Positions 35,325 to 48,060 of a stretch of DNA of 64,000 nucleotides are shown here, one piece after another. The number at the start of each line of letters is the position of its first letter. Position 1 is the stretch's first letter. The translations under genes and the position numbers were made by a program. A model generated the notes under the pieces. It saw only the letters and a program-made list of their open reading frames with translations. It was not told the origin of the DNA and did not search any database. Source of the DNA: Stenogyne calaminthoides (taxonomy: Eukaryota > Streptophyta > Magnoliopsida > Lamiales > Lamiaceae); the NCBI GenBank assembly GCA_037126765.1, contig JBBCBC010000001.1, forward strand, positions 24,660,804-24,724,803. Direction: 5' to 3'.

Positions 35325-36734
35325 TGGTAAGTAGTAAATTATGCATATTTTTAATGGATTAGAGTGCAATTTATTGGGCTCGTATGTATTAAGATGGCAT
35401 GATTAATTACTTATGTGTGTTTTGATGATATTATTTCGCACTTGATCTGTTCTCGTGTTTTTGGATGTATTTAGGTATTTTTTGTGGAGTATTATTTTGG
35501 AGTAAGAAGCCCATGCAAGTGTGAGGAGTTGTTGGGCCAGAATTGTATTGCAAGAAGCCTAGATTCTATAAATTGAGAAAAGAGGAATTGCAAGTGTAGA
35601 ATTTGGGTGAGAAGATTGGGATATTGGAGTATTTTTGGAAACGATTTCAGGTGTGTATTTTGTGTGGGAAAGATGACTCTAAAAGATTCCCCATATCTTT
35701 TTTTGGAGATTTGGTATAAGAAAGTTATTTTGGGAGATATTGGATTTGGGCGTGTATCATAGAAATTAAGATTGGAAGAATAGAAAGATTTGGATGAATA
35801 TCTTTAGATATTATTTGACCGTGTGTATCATGCTATAAAAAAGGGAGAGTAATTCACTCCAACTTTGAGAGAGCATACAGGACAGAGGCTTTCGGGGAGA
35901 CGCGACGCAGCAGTAGCTTAGGGAAGATGCCTGCAGTCATGTTTAGTTAGTATTTTTATCCCAACTCCGGGAATTTCTGAACCCATGTTTAATGTGATTA
36001 TTTAATTCGAGACGTTTACGATATTCATTTTGGGATTGTTTAATTTATCTGTTTCAATTTCTTGTGTGTTTAAATTAATTGATTTAGATTGGTCATCTAG
36101 GTTAGTTATTTAAATATGCATGTTAAGTCGAAGCATGTAATCTGTGTAATTGTTATATATGGAGACTCTTGGTAACAACTAGTGGATTCACTAGGGTGAA
36201 TTAGACCAGGTTCTTACGGGTCGCACTAAGTGTACTTGGGAATCTGTTTGCTCTCTATCCTAGGGTTTAATGCTTTTAACTGAGTTAAATCTATGGGCTA
36301 ACCTAGACTGCTTAGTTAGAAAGGTTTTCTTGAAGGGACGTCTTTTCAATTAAATATACTTAAGGGATAGGACCGGGAAATCGAAGCGTTTTGATCCCCG
36401 AGGGGCATTAATCTTGAAAATAAATAGAGTAAACGTCGAGGTTAAAGTGGTCGTGTTAACATGGGGGATGAATGAACCTTGAGTTGGGATACTTACCTAT
36501 TATTGAATTTTATTTATTTAATTAATTGTTGGTTTCTTAGTAATTTATTATATTTATTAGTAGTTATAGAAATCCAATCCAACCCCCCATTTTCTTGTTT
36601 GTCCCTATAAATTCATACAATTAGCATAACAATTATTCTACGTTCCATGTGGATCGACCCCTTGCTTGCCACTACTACGAGTTAGTAGGGTAGATTTGGG
36701 TACTTATTTTTATCGCACCTCGACAGTGCGGTCA
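35325..36734 (+). repeat. 3' LTR of the gag-only element
   Basis: 1410 bp, TGGTAAGTAG to GTGCGGTCA. TATAAAA at 35834-35840 matches the 5' LTR. The flank CTATG pairs with TTATG at the other side. Confidence 0.92.
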
Positions 36735-37281
36735 CTATGAGTACATGTATGTGTTACTATAAGGAAGAATCTATGAAACATGACCTGTTGGTCAGAAAGA
36801 GAAGTGCACAAACAAAGACAGAAAAATTTGCAAATTTTATGCGAGCCGAATTGGGTCAAACTGATTTTTCTATAAAACTCATGTAAAGGCAAACCAACGT
36901 AACTCGCTCTGAGGTTTGTGTTATTATAAGGCAAACACGTGTTACTGAAGTACATGTATGTGTTATAGTAAGGACAAAACAACACTCTCTCTATTTTCAT
37001 CTCCCCCCATTTTTATTTGCTTCTCCTTATTATCTGTGGTCCAAACCACCAGATTACACCAATTGAATTAGTAAAAAAAAAAAATCATCACGTAGTAATA
37101 CATACTTGTCTTTATAGTATCACAAACTAGGAGTGAGTTTTTTTGTTTTACCTTTGCTCGAATTTTTAAAAAATATTCGCTTGAACCGGATTGACCACCC
37201 GTTGCTAATCTACGAATTTTCAACTCATTTATGTTTTAATTAATATTTCACGGTAAAATATTTTCACAGGAAAGCCCCCCC

Positions 37282-37716
37282 AAGGATATATGATGAGATA
37301 GTTCGAATATGAATTTTTAGGATATGTTTATTTAGGGCTTAAATGTGATGAAAATCTAATATGTTTATTTTAAAATTGTACAGTGTAAATTGTAAAAAAT
37401 AGATTATAATAATAAAATTATATTGTAAATGATAGTGTGTAGCATAAGAGTAACAATTTTGTGAACCAGGTTTATAATACGAACCATAATTCAATATGAC
37501 CCGTTTTGAAGGATGGGTTGACCTAAATTTTCGCACCAATCCATTCACTCTCACTTTTCACGTAGCCGCACCATCGTCGCTCTTCCGCTCACTGTGCAAT
37601 TGATCTTCCTCAACGTCCACGTCGTCCTTCCACGCCCTCAGTCCATTCAATTAATCTTTTCTCTCACGTGACTGCGCTATCAAGCTTCCTCAACAATCTC
37701 GTCGTTGTTCCACGTC
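37282..37716. other. Non-coding sequence flanking the nested LTRs
   Basis: AT-rich then CT-rich; no gene. The segment 37460-37500 is a loose inverted match to 43345-43385, so this and 42775-43504 may be parts of one old DNA element. Confidence 0.4.
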
Positions 37717-37877
37717 GTTACTGTTGGGAATAGGATGCCCGGATCTATTCGAGGTGCAATTTAAATACAAATTTAAATTATTTAATTATTACTAGCATGA
37801 ATGAATGCTATATTAATTCAAATAACGATTAAATAGCAACAACATATCATGCATATAATAAAGTCACGTAAATCCTA

Positions 37878-40800
37878 TGTTGGGATAACATATGTCAGGA
37901 TCTATCGGGATGACCTCATAAACACAAATTTAAATTAACAATAATTACTAGCATGAATTTACCTAAGTGAATTCAAATAATAATTAATCCAACAACAACA
38001 TGCAAATAATATTTCACGTAAAAGATCCTAGCATGCGGAATTTCTAGGAGTTTACGTAAACGTACCCGTTGGAGAGACGATCTGAGACAGTGACCGCACT
38101 GTCGAGGTGCGACAAAAATAATTAATAATTACCCGGACTATCCTACTAACTTGTAGAAGTGATAAATACGGGATCGATCCACAGGGAACACGAATTATTG
38201 CAATTATGCCAATTGATGAATTAATGAGATAACACACAAAAAAGGGGGGGTTGGTTTGGATTTTTACACTAAGAGAAAAATAAAATAGCGAACTAATTAA
38301 ATAAGACGAAACAATTAAAAATAATAGCACTAGAGATTTAATGGATGAAATCAATGAGAGCTAAATACCCCAACTCACGGTTCATTCGTCCCCCATGTTA
38401 ACACGACTAATTTAACCTCAACGTTTACTTTATTCGGTTTCAAGATTAATGCCCCTCAGGAATCAAAAGCGCTTCGATTTCCCGGTCCTATCCCTTAAGT
38501 TTATTTAAATGAAAAGATGCACCTTCAAGAAAATCTTTTTAATTAAGCAGTCTAGGTTAGTCCGTAGATTTAACCCAATTAAAAGCATTAATCCCTAGGA
38601 TAGAGAGCAAACAAATTCTCAACTACACTTAGCGCAACCCGTAAGAATTTGGTCTAATTCACCCTAGTGATTCCACTAGTTGTTACTAAGAGTCTCCACA
38701 TATAACAATTACACGGATTACATGCTCAGACTTAACAGACATATTAAAACAATTAACCTAGGTGATCAGTCTAAATCAATTAATTCCAATACGCAAGAAA
38801 TTAAAACAGATGAATTAAACAATCCCAAAACACGAATATCGTAAACGTCTCAAATTAAATAATCACATTAAAACATGGGTTTAGAAATTCCCGAAATTGG
38901 GATAAAAGTGCTTAGCCCCTAATAAACATAATTAACTACACGGTAATTTCAATTCAGAAAGAAAGTAATTAATCGAAACAAACTTTGAATAAAAACTCCT
39001 CCTAGTCTGCGATTGCGTCTTCTGCCCCTTTTCTCCCCGTAGTGCTGCGTCTGATGCCTGCTTCCTTCTCTCTCCAATCTAATATATCCCCCGTGCCCTT
39101 CTTTCTTTATTACTTGTAATATCTTCAATTGAGGCTCACAATTCTCTCTTTTTCTCCTCTTGGGCCGGCCCACTTCTTTCCTCTTTTCTTCTTACTCCAG
39201 CTGGCCGACTTTTGCCAAATATCCCAACCATAATTATCAAATCAGATTTTCCCACCATATCTTGACCAAATCTTTCCCAAGTCGCACAAAATATCACCGC
39301 TGACCGCTGGACTCTTTCTTCAACTGCTGGACATGGACCTGCACTGGGTCGGCCAGTGTGGGCTTTTGCAACACCAATTTAGCCCAATAATTATATCGCT
39401 CAAAAATCACCTAAAGACACTTTAAACACAAAAAACGATCAAGTGCGGAATTGTTCGATCAAATCACATATAAGTAATCTAACATGTCATTCTAACATAA
39501 ACGAGCCCAATAAATTGTACTCTTATCATATTAAAAACATGCACAGTTTACTACCTATCAGACAGACAAGATCAAGTATCTGGATACCCACCAAAAGTCC
39601 TTCTCAAGTATTCCCAAGTCCTCGTCCAATAACACCGGTGGAAGGTTCTCCGATGAACGATTTATAAAACAAGGAAAATAAAAATATTGTTGCACCACCT
39701 TTGTGAATTTATAATATTTCCAACGCATGGAACACTCGTTGGGAATGAAAAATTCATCCCCTATTTATAAGTAAGGGGGTGTTCGAAATTTTCAAGGCAA
39801 TTAGGGCTAGGAAGGATATTTTCTTGATCTCCAAGAAATCTTGAATATATCCAATATATTCTTCTTTCCATGTGTATTTTTCCACAAAAATCTCACACCC
39901 TTATTTAGCCTAAATTTTCAAAAAAACAAGAAGATTTGCAAGATTGGATCTTTCTTGAATTTATGAGATATTCTTGTGTTCCAAGAATACATATCTTTCT
40001 CCAAAAATTATTTCCAAGAAAATCAAGAAAATCTTTCTTCCCTTTCTTATACATAATTTTCGAAAAAATCCAATTAAAGAAGCCAAGTGGGAGTTTTCTT
40101 GAATTTATGGGATAATCTTGTATTCCAAGAATACATTATCTCCTTTCCATAAAATCTTTTCAAGAAAATCCTTCTCCCTCTTTTCTTTAATATTTTCGAA
40201 AAATTAGGAAATATTGCAACAATAAATTTATTTTATTTTAAGCACCTTTTATTTATTGGACTATAATTTGGGCTACTTGAGGGACCTTTAGGAGAATTAA
40301 GATGGACCTTCCAATGGGCTTCTGAATTCCAATATTGAGCCACAATATAATTCAGCCCATCAATATTAATTAATGCCACTATATAATTAATATTGCACTA
40401 TCCAATCTTAACCCATATTACGGTAATATGGTTCCCGGTTATTATTTCTCGTGTTTAAGATTATTTAGTTCATTAATTAATTAAGCCACTGAAAAGTTTT
40501 ATATTAATTAATATATTTATCCTTGGAGTAAGGACATCTCAGCTTTATTATTCATACCGGAAAATTAATTCCACTTGCCAGATTTGGTATGATAAAAGTT
40601 TCGGGCCCACCAAGGGGACCAATCAAGCAAGACTTTTGCAAGCACACGATTCTCTGTATTAATTTTGCAACTGTCGTGCAATTAATATTATTGCCCAAGA
40701 TATAGGGTATCGAAGTCGCAATGATTCTCTTCCCATTTATAAGTCAAAGCAATAACTACTAATCACACACAGTCCTTATTAAGTGACAAAGATTAAGAAA

Positions 40801-41200
40801 TCAACAACCACTGAGGTCTAACTCTTCATCCCTTAAGTCAGTGCGAATGAGTTTATCCTCTCTGTAGGTCCGCTTCAGCGCATCGAATGCACTAGTGTAA
40901 TCTCTTGGTCAAGACAAGTCAATCTGAGCCTTACACATCAGCTTCTATCAATAGATTGTTCGGATCTATCTAAGTTGTGAAACACGCACTCGTTTACAAG
41001 GAACTGTTAACGTGATCTTCTGTGATCTGGTATCACCACGTTAACTACAATGTAACGCTTGCTATGAACGGTTTGCAATAAATATATATAACATTCAATC
41101 ATATTTAAAGCAACAGTGATAAACAATTTATTTCAGTAAATAAGTCTTTGATACATAGGTTATACAAAGTAAAATCATACTTTCACGTATAACCCCAACA
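37878..41200 (-). mobile_element. Inner Copia solo LTR, minus orientation, TSD TCCTA
   Basis: TGTTGGGATAACAT to TATAACCCCAACA, flanked by TCCTA at 37873-37877 and 41201-41205. Without the gypsy solo LTR inside it, it is 1848 bp. It inserted into another LTR of its own family. Confidence 0.95.
38091..39560 (-). mobile_element. Athila-type solo LTR, minus orientation, TSD GACAG
   Basis: 1470 bp, TGACCGCACTGTC to TACTACCTATCA, flanked by GACAG at 38086-38090 and 39561-39565. The ends are the reverse complement of the gag-only element's LTR ends, so it is a relative. It is the innermost and hence youngest of the three nested LTRs. Confidence 0.95.
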
Positions 41201-42774
41201 TCCTACACATGTGGATTTCTAGGAGTTACGTAAGACGTACCTTTTTGGTGAATCTAACAGAGACAGATGAGCAACGGTTCAACGAACACACCCAAAGTCC
41301 TTCTTTAGTATTCCCACGGTCCTTGTTCAACACTCCGGTGGTAGGAAGCTCGCGAACAATTAACAAAAGGGAAAAGAAAAATATTTGCCACCACCTTTGT
41401 GGATTTCTAATTTTTTCAACACATGGAATTGTATTGGGGATGAAAAATTCATCCACTATTTATAATACAAGTGGGGGGGGCACGAAAATTTAGGGTTATG
41501 AAACTCTTGGGAAATTTCTTTTGCTTCTTCCTCTAGATACAATCTTGAATATATCCAATATATTCTATTTCCCAAAATATCTCCCAACAAAATCTTCTCC
41601 TCCTTATTGCATTAAAATTTTCAAAAATTTCAATTAATTAGGGAAGAAATAAGATCTTTGATTTATCTTGAATTTATGGGATAAACTTGTATCTCAAGAA
41701 TACTTATTCCATAAAATCTTCCCAATAAAATCTTTTCTCTCTCCTACACATAATTTTCGAAAATCTAGGAAAAATAGGGCAACAATATTTCTTTTATTTT
41801 AATCACCTTTTTAAGTTATTGGACTTTATCTTTGGGCTACTAAAGGGGCCTTTAGGAGAATTAAGATTGGACCTTCCAATGGACTTTGAATTATCAATAT
41901 TGAACCACAATATTATTCAAGCCCATAAATATTAATTAATCCCACTACATAATTAATATTGCACTATCCATCTTAACCCATATTATTGTAATATAGCTCC
42001 CGGTTATTATTTTCCGTGTTTAAGATTATCTTAGTCCATTAATTAATTCAAGCCACTGAAAAGCTTTATATTAATTAATATCTTTTATCCTTGGTTTAAG
42101 AATGACTCAACATTATTATCCATACTGGAAATTAATTCCACTTGCAAGATTTGGTATGATAAATCTTCTGAGCCTCCCAAGGGGACAAATCACGCAAGAT
42201 GTACTTGCACACGATTCTCCGTACTAAATCTTAGCAATCTCCGTGTAACTAATAATATTGCCCAAGATATAAAATATCGAGTCACAATGACTTTCTACCC
42301 AACATAAGTCAAAGCAATAGTTATTGATTTCACACGATATTTAAGGAACGAAGATTAAGAAATAACGAACCACTGAGGTCTAATTCTTCCATGTTCAGTA
42401 CTGAAGAATTTATCCTCGTTGTAGGTCCTATTTAGCGCATCATCATGCACTAGTGTAATCTCTTGGTCAAGACAAGCCAATCTGAGTCTTACACTTCAAC
42501 CTTTCACGATGGATTGTTCATTTCCATCTAGGTTGTGAATTTTGTACTTAGTTACAAGGATTTGTTGATGTGATTTTCTGTGATCTGGTATCACCACATT
42601 AACTACAATGTAACACGTACTGTTTAATGAACATGTATGCAGTAAATATATATAAGATTTAATCATATTTAATGCATCAGTGATAAATAATTTATTTAAG
42701 TAAATAAATAAGAAATTCAGTTTGGTTATATATAAAGTAAAAAGCATACTTTATAGTATAACCCCAATAGTTAC

Positions 42775-43504
42775 ATCACACAATGAAGATTAGCAATGAA
42801 GGTGAAGGTGAAGGGGAAAATAACACTATGAACGATTGTGAAGGGAAAGACATCTGTTGTTGTTGATGCTTCAGTATTCTAATTTTTTCGATTGAAGTCG
42901 AGCAAATATAGAAATTGTGCCTTCACTACTCACTAGTGACAATGATAGTTTTTTTGCGTAACACTGATAGTTTTTCTTCATAACAGTGCTAATTTATGTG
43001 CATAACAGTGATATTTAGTTTGACATACAGTGAGAGTGATAGTCTTCATGAATAATAATGATAGTTTTTCTTCAAAACAGTGGTAGTTTTTATCTGTATT
43101 GATGATAGCTTTTATTCAATGGCTTATATATGCTGAATAGTCACACTGGTTTATTCAGCTGCGACGTTACATCGGTTGAAGGAGAAGCAATTTCATGTGA
43201 CGGTAGAGGGGAGACGGATTTCACCAGAGGGAAGACCGTTTTAGCGTGAGGGGTGAGGGGGTGAGACAGAGAGCGAGGGAGAGAGAGAGAGAGACACGAA
43301 TTAGAAAATGAAACTAAAATTATTTCTATGTGACTCGTTTGCAATATATGGATCAAGCTTAACCTGGGTTCATATCATGAACCATCTATAGATTTTTTTG
43401 TCATAGTATAATAATTTATGTGTTGTGTTGAAAGTTGCGGAGATATGATTGATGTGTTATACTGGAAGTTGTGAATAATAATTTGAATATTATATTTATA
43501 TCTT
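42775..43504. other. Non-coding sequence between nested LTRs and the SIRE-like element
   Basis: It holds a degenerate tandem motif (GATAGTTTTTCTTCAT-AACAGT, 42947-43117) and a GA run near 43282-43294. No gene is seen. Confidence 0.5.
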
Positions 43505-45452
43505 TGTTGGGAGATGAATTTAATAAAAGATTATATGATTTTGATTAAGATCCCAAAACCCCTAAGTATGACATGTTCAGAATGATCTTGATAGTTGAGT
43601 CAGGATTCAGTTATTAGAGTATTCAGGATGTTATCTGCAAAATGTATAGTCGTGAGATATAGTTCAGATAGGTTCAAGAATCAAGATTCAAGATGAAATC
43701 GAGAACTCAAGACTCAAGATAAAAGACTCAAAGATATCGGTCCAAGATAAATCAAGACTCGAAAGACCTCAAGACTCGTAAGACTCAAGACGCAAGATCA
43801 AGATCGAGAAAATCAAAATCAAGAATATCGAAAGCACAAGAATTATCAAGACTCAAGAATATATCTCGAAAAGCTTCGATTATGAACTCGAATGATCCGA
43901 GGCACTGAATATATCTATCTAAAGGATGCAATACTGAGAGAAACGCAATGCCTTAGAAAGATAGATATTGCCAAGACATTCAAGTGCAGACAAAAGGAAC
44001 TAAGTCAGAAGTGTTGTTAAGGTTATATCAAACTCGAGTTTGTAACCAAAAGAGAGCTTGAAAGGTGTCTACCTTTAATCAAGACAAAAGTCAAAAAGAG
44101 GAAGACGACATCAGCCATCATATATCGACAATCGATAAAGGATGTGTCAAAAAAAGATGTCGATGTACGAAAGTTCCAGACTGCAAAAAGTGAAGACCGG
44201 CTACATGAAAGACTATTGCCTAGAAAGTGTTAGGGAGTTTCAGACCCTAAATATAGCCGTTTCACACACCATAAGAGGGAACTCACGAAGTTATCTCTCC
44301 AACGGATAGTTTTCAAGAGTAACCTTGGTGTATGCCTATAAATCTTTGGTGACCCTCTACATTGTAAGGTTACGGAAATTTATCGCAACTCAAGAGCTCA
44401 AACTTATTCTTGCAAAAGTTAAAGCACTTTCGAAAATACCTTGAATTTCCCAAGTGCTTCTATATTGAAGAGAGCTCACTTTACTAAGCCTAGCTTGATA
44501 AGATTTATCCAAAGCTTAGTCGAGATATCCTAAACCTTTGCATTGTGCTTCATTGTAAAGGATATCTCATCCTAGTTGGAAACCAACCAAGAAACCCCAA
44601 ACCCTTGAGAAGGTAGTTGGAGTGTGTTTGTTGGTGAGTAGAGTTGTAAAGAGTTAGTAAACTACGCGAGTAGTCGAAAAAACTCTAGAGGAGAAGTTAG
44701 TAAGCTACAGAGGTAGTCTGAAAGCTTGTGTGTGATTGAGTAAGTAAACTACGGAGGTAGTCAGAAAACTCAAGGTCGGGTTGAGTAAGTAAACTACGTG
44801 GAGTAGTCCCGAAAACTTCGGGGCGAGTTGAGTAAGTAAACTACGAGGTAGTCGTAAAGCTCGAAGTTGATAGTGAATTTCTCTCAAGAGTCGGAGAGAG
44901 TGGACGTAGGAGCTTGAGTCTCCGAACCACTATAATTCTTTGTGTTCTTTATTGCTTTCCTTATCTTTGCTTATCTGTTGCATTGACCGATTTTGAAAGC
45001 ATACTTTTCACCGATATTCGGTTGGAATCAATCCAATTGAAGTTGCATAAGTGAATCACAAACCTAATCACTATTTCATAAAGGGAAGGTTTTTTCAAAG
45101 AAAGCTTAAAACGAGTATAATCTAAGGGCCAACCATTCCGCACGACTGAGTAGCTAGAACAGATAGTTATCAAACCTAATTCTCTTCTAAGGATTCAAGA
45201 TTAAGTTATCCGATCCAAGCAACTCGGGATCTCTGACACTCGTGATTCGGTTGGGATTATCTCGAGGTATCTGAAAAGCGACTCGATCACCGCCTCTCGA
45301 TGAGACTTTGACTTCGGAGCGATCTGTGCTTCTCGAACCTAATCTTCGATTATCGACCCAAGTGACCTCGAGAAGAAAAAAAAGTTTTAAAATCATTTGA
45401 ACACGTGTATTCCCCCATACACGTAAAGACTCGTTTTTCACCGGGACCAACA
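43505..45452 (+). repeat. 5' LTR of the SIRE-like element
   Basis: 1948 bp, TGTTGGGAGATGAATTT to CACCGGGACCAACA. TATAAAT at 44337-44343. It contains AAGACTCAG-like 9-bp repeats (43680-43820) and five copies of a ~50-bp unit with CTAC...GTAG (44653-44867). Compared with the 3' LTR, many CAG/CTG sites appear here as CG. Confidence 0.93.
44653..44867 (+). repeat. Five-copy tandem repeat in the SIRE-like 5' LTR
   Basis: Units of 40-55 bp, each built on AGTAAACTACGGAGGTAGTC; the CTAC and GTAG ends can pair. The 3' LTR has the same array at 57231-57440. Confidence 0.85.
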
Positions 45453-45454
45453 AG

Positions 45455-45465
45455 TGGTATCGAGC
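45455..45465 (+). other. Primer binding site of the SIRE-like element, one base short
   Basis: TGGTATCGAGC lies two bases after the 5' LTR, where TGGTATCAGAGC is expected. The missing base is another CAG-to-CG change. Confidence 0.8.
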
Positions 45466-45584
45466 AAAGTGGTTCAACTTGACCACTCTTTGTGTTGACC
45501 AAAGTTTTACTTTCAAAAATACTTGTGGTCTATCCGAATCGATCTTATTTGGTTGAATTTTTTTTCTTTTCAAAAGATCGTAAA

Positions 45585-46720
45585 AATGTCTTCTAAAAAC
45601 TTCCCATGTTCTCGATGAGAGAACTATGATCTATGGAGATCGAGAATGCAGCTCATCTCAGATTCCAAACATGAGCGTATGTGGAGAGTGGTTTCTCAAG
45701 GACCATTCAAATTTCTTGTGGTGAATCCTCGAGAATTACGAAGAAGAAGAGAGAATTGATCCTAGAGCGAGAATTTCCTAAGTCCGATGACCAACTAACT
45801 CCCGAGGAGAAAAGTTAGTCAATCTAGACTACATTGCAAAAGACACACTATACAAAGATAATTGATGATGGTGTGATGGGAATGATCTCTCACCATAATC
45901 TTTGCTAAGGAAATATGGGATACACTAGGTTTGTTATGTGCCAAGGCACGAGATCATATAAAAAAAAAACAAACTTTCGAAGGGCAATTGGAAAGCTTGA
46001 CAGTTTTGAAATGGATGATGGTGAATCAATAGACAAATTGGAAGTCAGATTCACTAGCATCATGAATGATCTAAACGCACTTGGAAAGAGATATCCACAA
46101 AGAGAAGTGGCATTGAAAATTCTTAGAGGTCTTTCTAAGAAATGGGATATTCATGCAAAGGGTGATTGAAAACACCATGAACATTAGTTCAATGCCATAC
46201 CAACAAGTCTTCTCTCGAAATTTGAAAGCCTATGAATTTGTAATTGATAAGAAATCCAAAAAGGTTTGACAAAGAAAGATGATTCTTCATCGAGTAAGAA
46301 TGTGGCTTTAAAAAGCCAAAGATAAAACCAATAGAAAACTAGAGAGTCGAGAAACCTCATGCCAAACATCGATGAGCTTGAGGATAAGCTAGCACTTGTG
46401 GCAAGGAGGTTTGACAGACTTAATAGTAGATTTGGAAAATACAAAAGCTATTACAGAACCACAGTACCGAAGAAAAACCGAGGACAGATCAACTGAGAAG
46501 AAGAAGGACCTGAAAGCTGAAGGATCTTCATCCAGAAAGAAGGACTCCAAGTCCAAAGAAGAAAATGATCAGGATGATGATGCCAACAGATGCTATAACT
46601 GCCAGAAGAAAGGTCACTTCCAGTATGATTGTCCAGAGTTGAGTGCTAAGGAGAGAAGAGAAAGACAAGCTATAAGAGACCGAAGTTCTCAAGCAAAAAA
46701 GGCCATGGTTGCGTAAGAAG
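45585..46720 (+). pseudogene. Gag of the SIRE-like element, frameshifted
   Basis: The gag domain shows in KLDSFEMDDGESIDKLEVRF followed by NDLNALGKRYPQREVALKIL (about 45987-46130), an N-terminal piece with WGDTLG-like context near 45910, and the CCHC knuckle CYNCQKKGHFQYDC at 46591-46632. Several frame changes and stops separate these parts. Basic, Lys-rich sequence precedes the knuckle. Confidence 0.85.
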
Positions 46721-48060
46721 AACACTCGAGGAGGATCTAGCTCTTCGGATGAGATATTCTCGAGACAAAGAAAGTGATGACATCTGTCGATGGCCATTGA
46801 GGAGGTAAACTCTTCGTCTCTCGTTGTTGCTCCTACACTAGCACAAGAGTTTTATAGTTCCACCGAAAAAAAATCATTTTGACTGATGGATTCTTTCGAG
46901 AATCGATGAAGGACTATGTTTGTTTTTGCAAGGATCGCTAAATAAAACTCAAGAGCGTATAAAGGAATCAATCTTTGAAAATCTAAAATGGAAAGACTCT
47001 AGCAAAACCGAGATCACTTCTCAATTAATGGGAGCTACCGATGAATCGGATGTTACGAAAGTACAACTCTCGAGAAAAAGAGAAGTTGATAATGTCCCTA
47101 ATCGAAAAGCTAGAGAAAATCCATCAAGAGATTCACTAATCGAATCGAGTTCAATGACCTCTCTCGAGAAGCATAAAACTCTACAGAATCGAGGATAGTG
47201 CACGTAAGAAGTTAACTCTATTGAATAAAGCATCTAATGTGATAGATGAAATTGAGTTACCAGAGAGATCTGCCACTATAAAAAGCGGATTGGGATACAC
47301 TCCGGGGGAACCTCACAAGGTCATTTGAATGTCGCATCATGTAGCAAGAAGACTATCTTTGTAAAACCATGGCACCTACACTTCAAAATCAAGTTATGCC
47401 CAAGGTTGTAGACAAGGAAAAGGACCTATGGCTTCAAAAAATTGAATGATCGGGTTAGAAAGCCCAAACCGCAGGTGAAGGCTAGAAAACCCGAAAGCGG
47501 TCGATTGAAAAAGTTCGAGCAAGTACTTCAAAGCCTCGGGCTAAGAATGCAAATCTGAAAGGCTCCACATCGAACCATCGAGAGGAATCCTCGGATGAGA
47601 AACACTCAAAGCAGAGACATTCTCAATCGAAGAGACCAAGTCCTCAAAGATAATTGAAGACCCAGATTTCAAAGATGATAACCCGAACCTCACTTGCCTA
47701 AAGGTAAAGGTTATCTCAACCCGAGTCAACAAAGATTTAGACCACCGTACAGACAAAAGCCCAAGCATCCGAACAACAAAAGGCCTGAACCAAAGAAGAA
47801 TTCAAAAGCCCATGTTCATGCTAAAGCTAGCACACATACACAGAAAGTTGCTAAGGCACCCAGAGTAGTAGATGTGTATGTTGATGTTTATGGAAGACAA
47901 ATTAGCCACTCTAAAGTGATTAGAGTTGTCAGGCAAATTGGGATTCCGAAAGGTACATCTAACCTTGTAGGACCCTACACAAAATGGGTACCTAAGAATT
48001 GATCTGTTTTTCAGGAGGAAAACAAGGGCACTAAACTGATGAAAGATCACATGGCACTGA
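46721..48060 (+). pseudogene. Gag C-terminal/spacer region of the SIRE-like element
   Basis: A fragmented, basic, low-complexity coding stretch. The last part (47694-48002) is open and ends NLVGPYTKWVPKN, which commonly precedes the protease in SIRE-type elements. The rest is broken into short frames. Confidence 0.65.

Larger units (their letters stand above)
21815..36734 (+). mobile_element. Gag-only Athila-type Ty3/gypsy retrotransposon (TR-GAG-like), split by a Copia element
   Basis: Both LTRs come to 1410 bp (the 5' one after removing the Copia element and one copy of its 5-bp duplication). Flanks are TTATG (21810-21814) and CTATG (36735-36739), one mismatch. Between LTRs there is an Asp-tRNA primer site, gag, the non-coding tail and a purine tract, but no protease, RT, RNase H or integrase. 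The internal part is only about 2.9 kb. Gag-only elements with LTRs are known as TR-GAG and need enzymes in trans. By eye the LTRs differ at roughly 3-4% of positions. Confidence 0.85.
20310..37281. mobile_element. Long-arm foldback DNA element split by nested retrotransposons
   Basis: The left outer arm (20310-20660) is the reverse complement, with divergence, of 36960-37281: GGGAGACTTTCCTATGAAAT against the complement of the right end (GGGGGGGCTTTCCTGTGAAA). Further in, 20820-21100 pairs with 21500-21790. Arms are therefore about 0.8 kb. The element proper is 20310-21814 plus 36735-37281, roughly 2.05 kb, with repeated AGTAACACA motifs and no ORF. The gag-only retroelement inserted in its right arm at 21814/36735. 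Target duplication of the DNA element is unresolved; long arms suggest a foldback or Mutator-like type. Confidence 0.7.
37722..42769 (-). mobile_element. Outer Copia solo LTR, minus orientation, TSD GTTAC
   Basis: It starts TGTTGGGAATAGG and ends TATAACCCCAATA, flanked by GTTAC at 37717-37721 and 42770-42774. After removing the nested LTR and its duplication it is 1720 bp, close to the family length of about 1840. It is interrupted at 37877 by a second copy of the same family. Confidence 0.93.

Noticed and set aside
38052..38354. Minus-strand ORF of 100 residues with hydrophobic stretch
   Set aside because: It spans the junction of Copia and Athila-type LTR sequence and has no counterpart in other copies.
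41209..41493. Short ORF in the outer Copia LTR
   Set aside because: Equivalent stretches of other family LTRs are broken; it lies around the LTR promoter and leader.
42740..43380. Possible host exon near 42783 with GGTGAAGGTGAAGG repeats
   Set aside because: No sustained frame or splice sites; surrounding sequence is tandem repeat.
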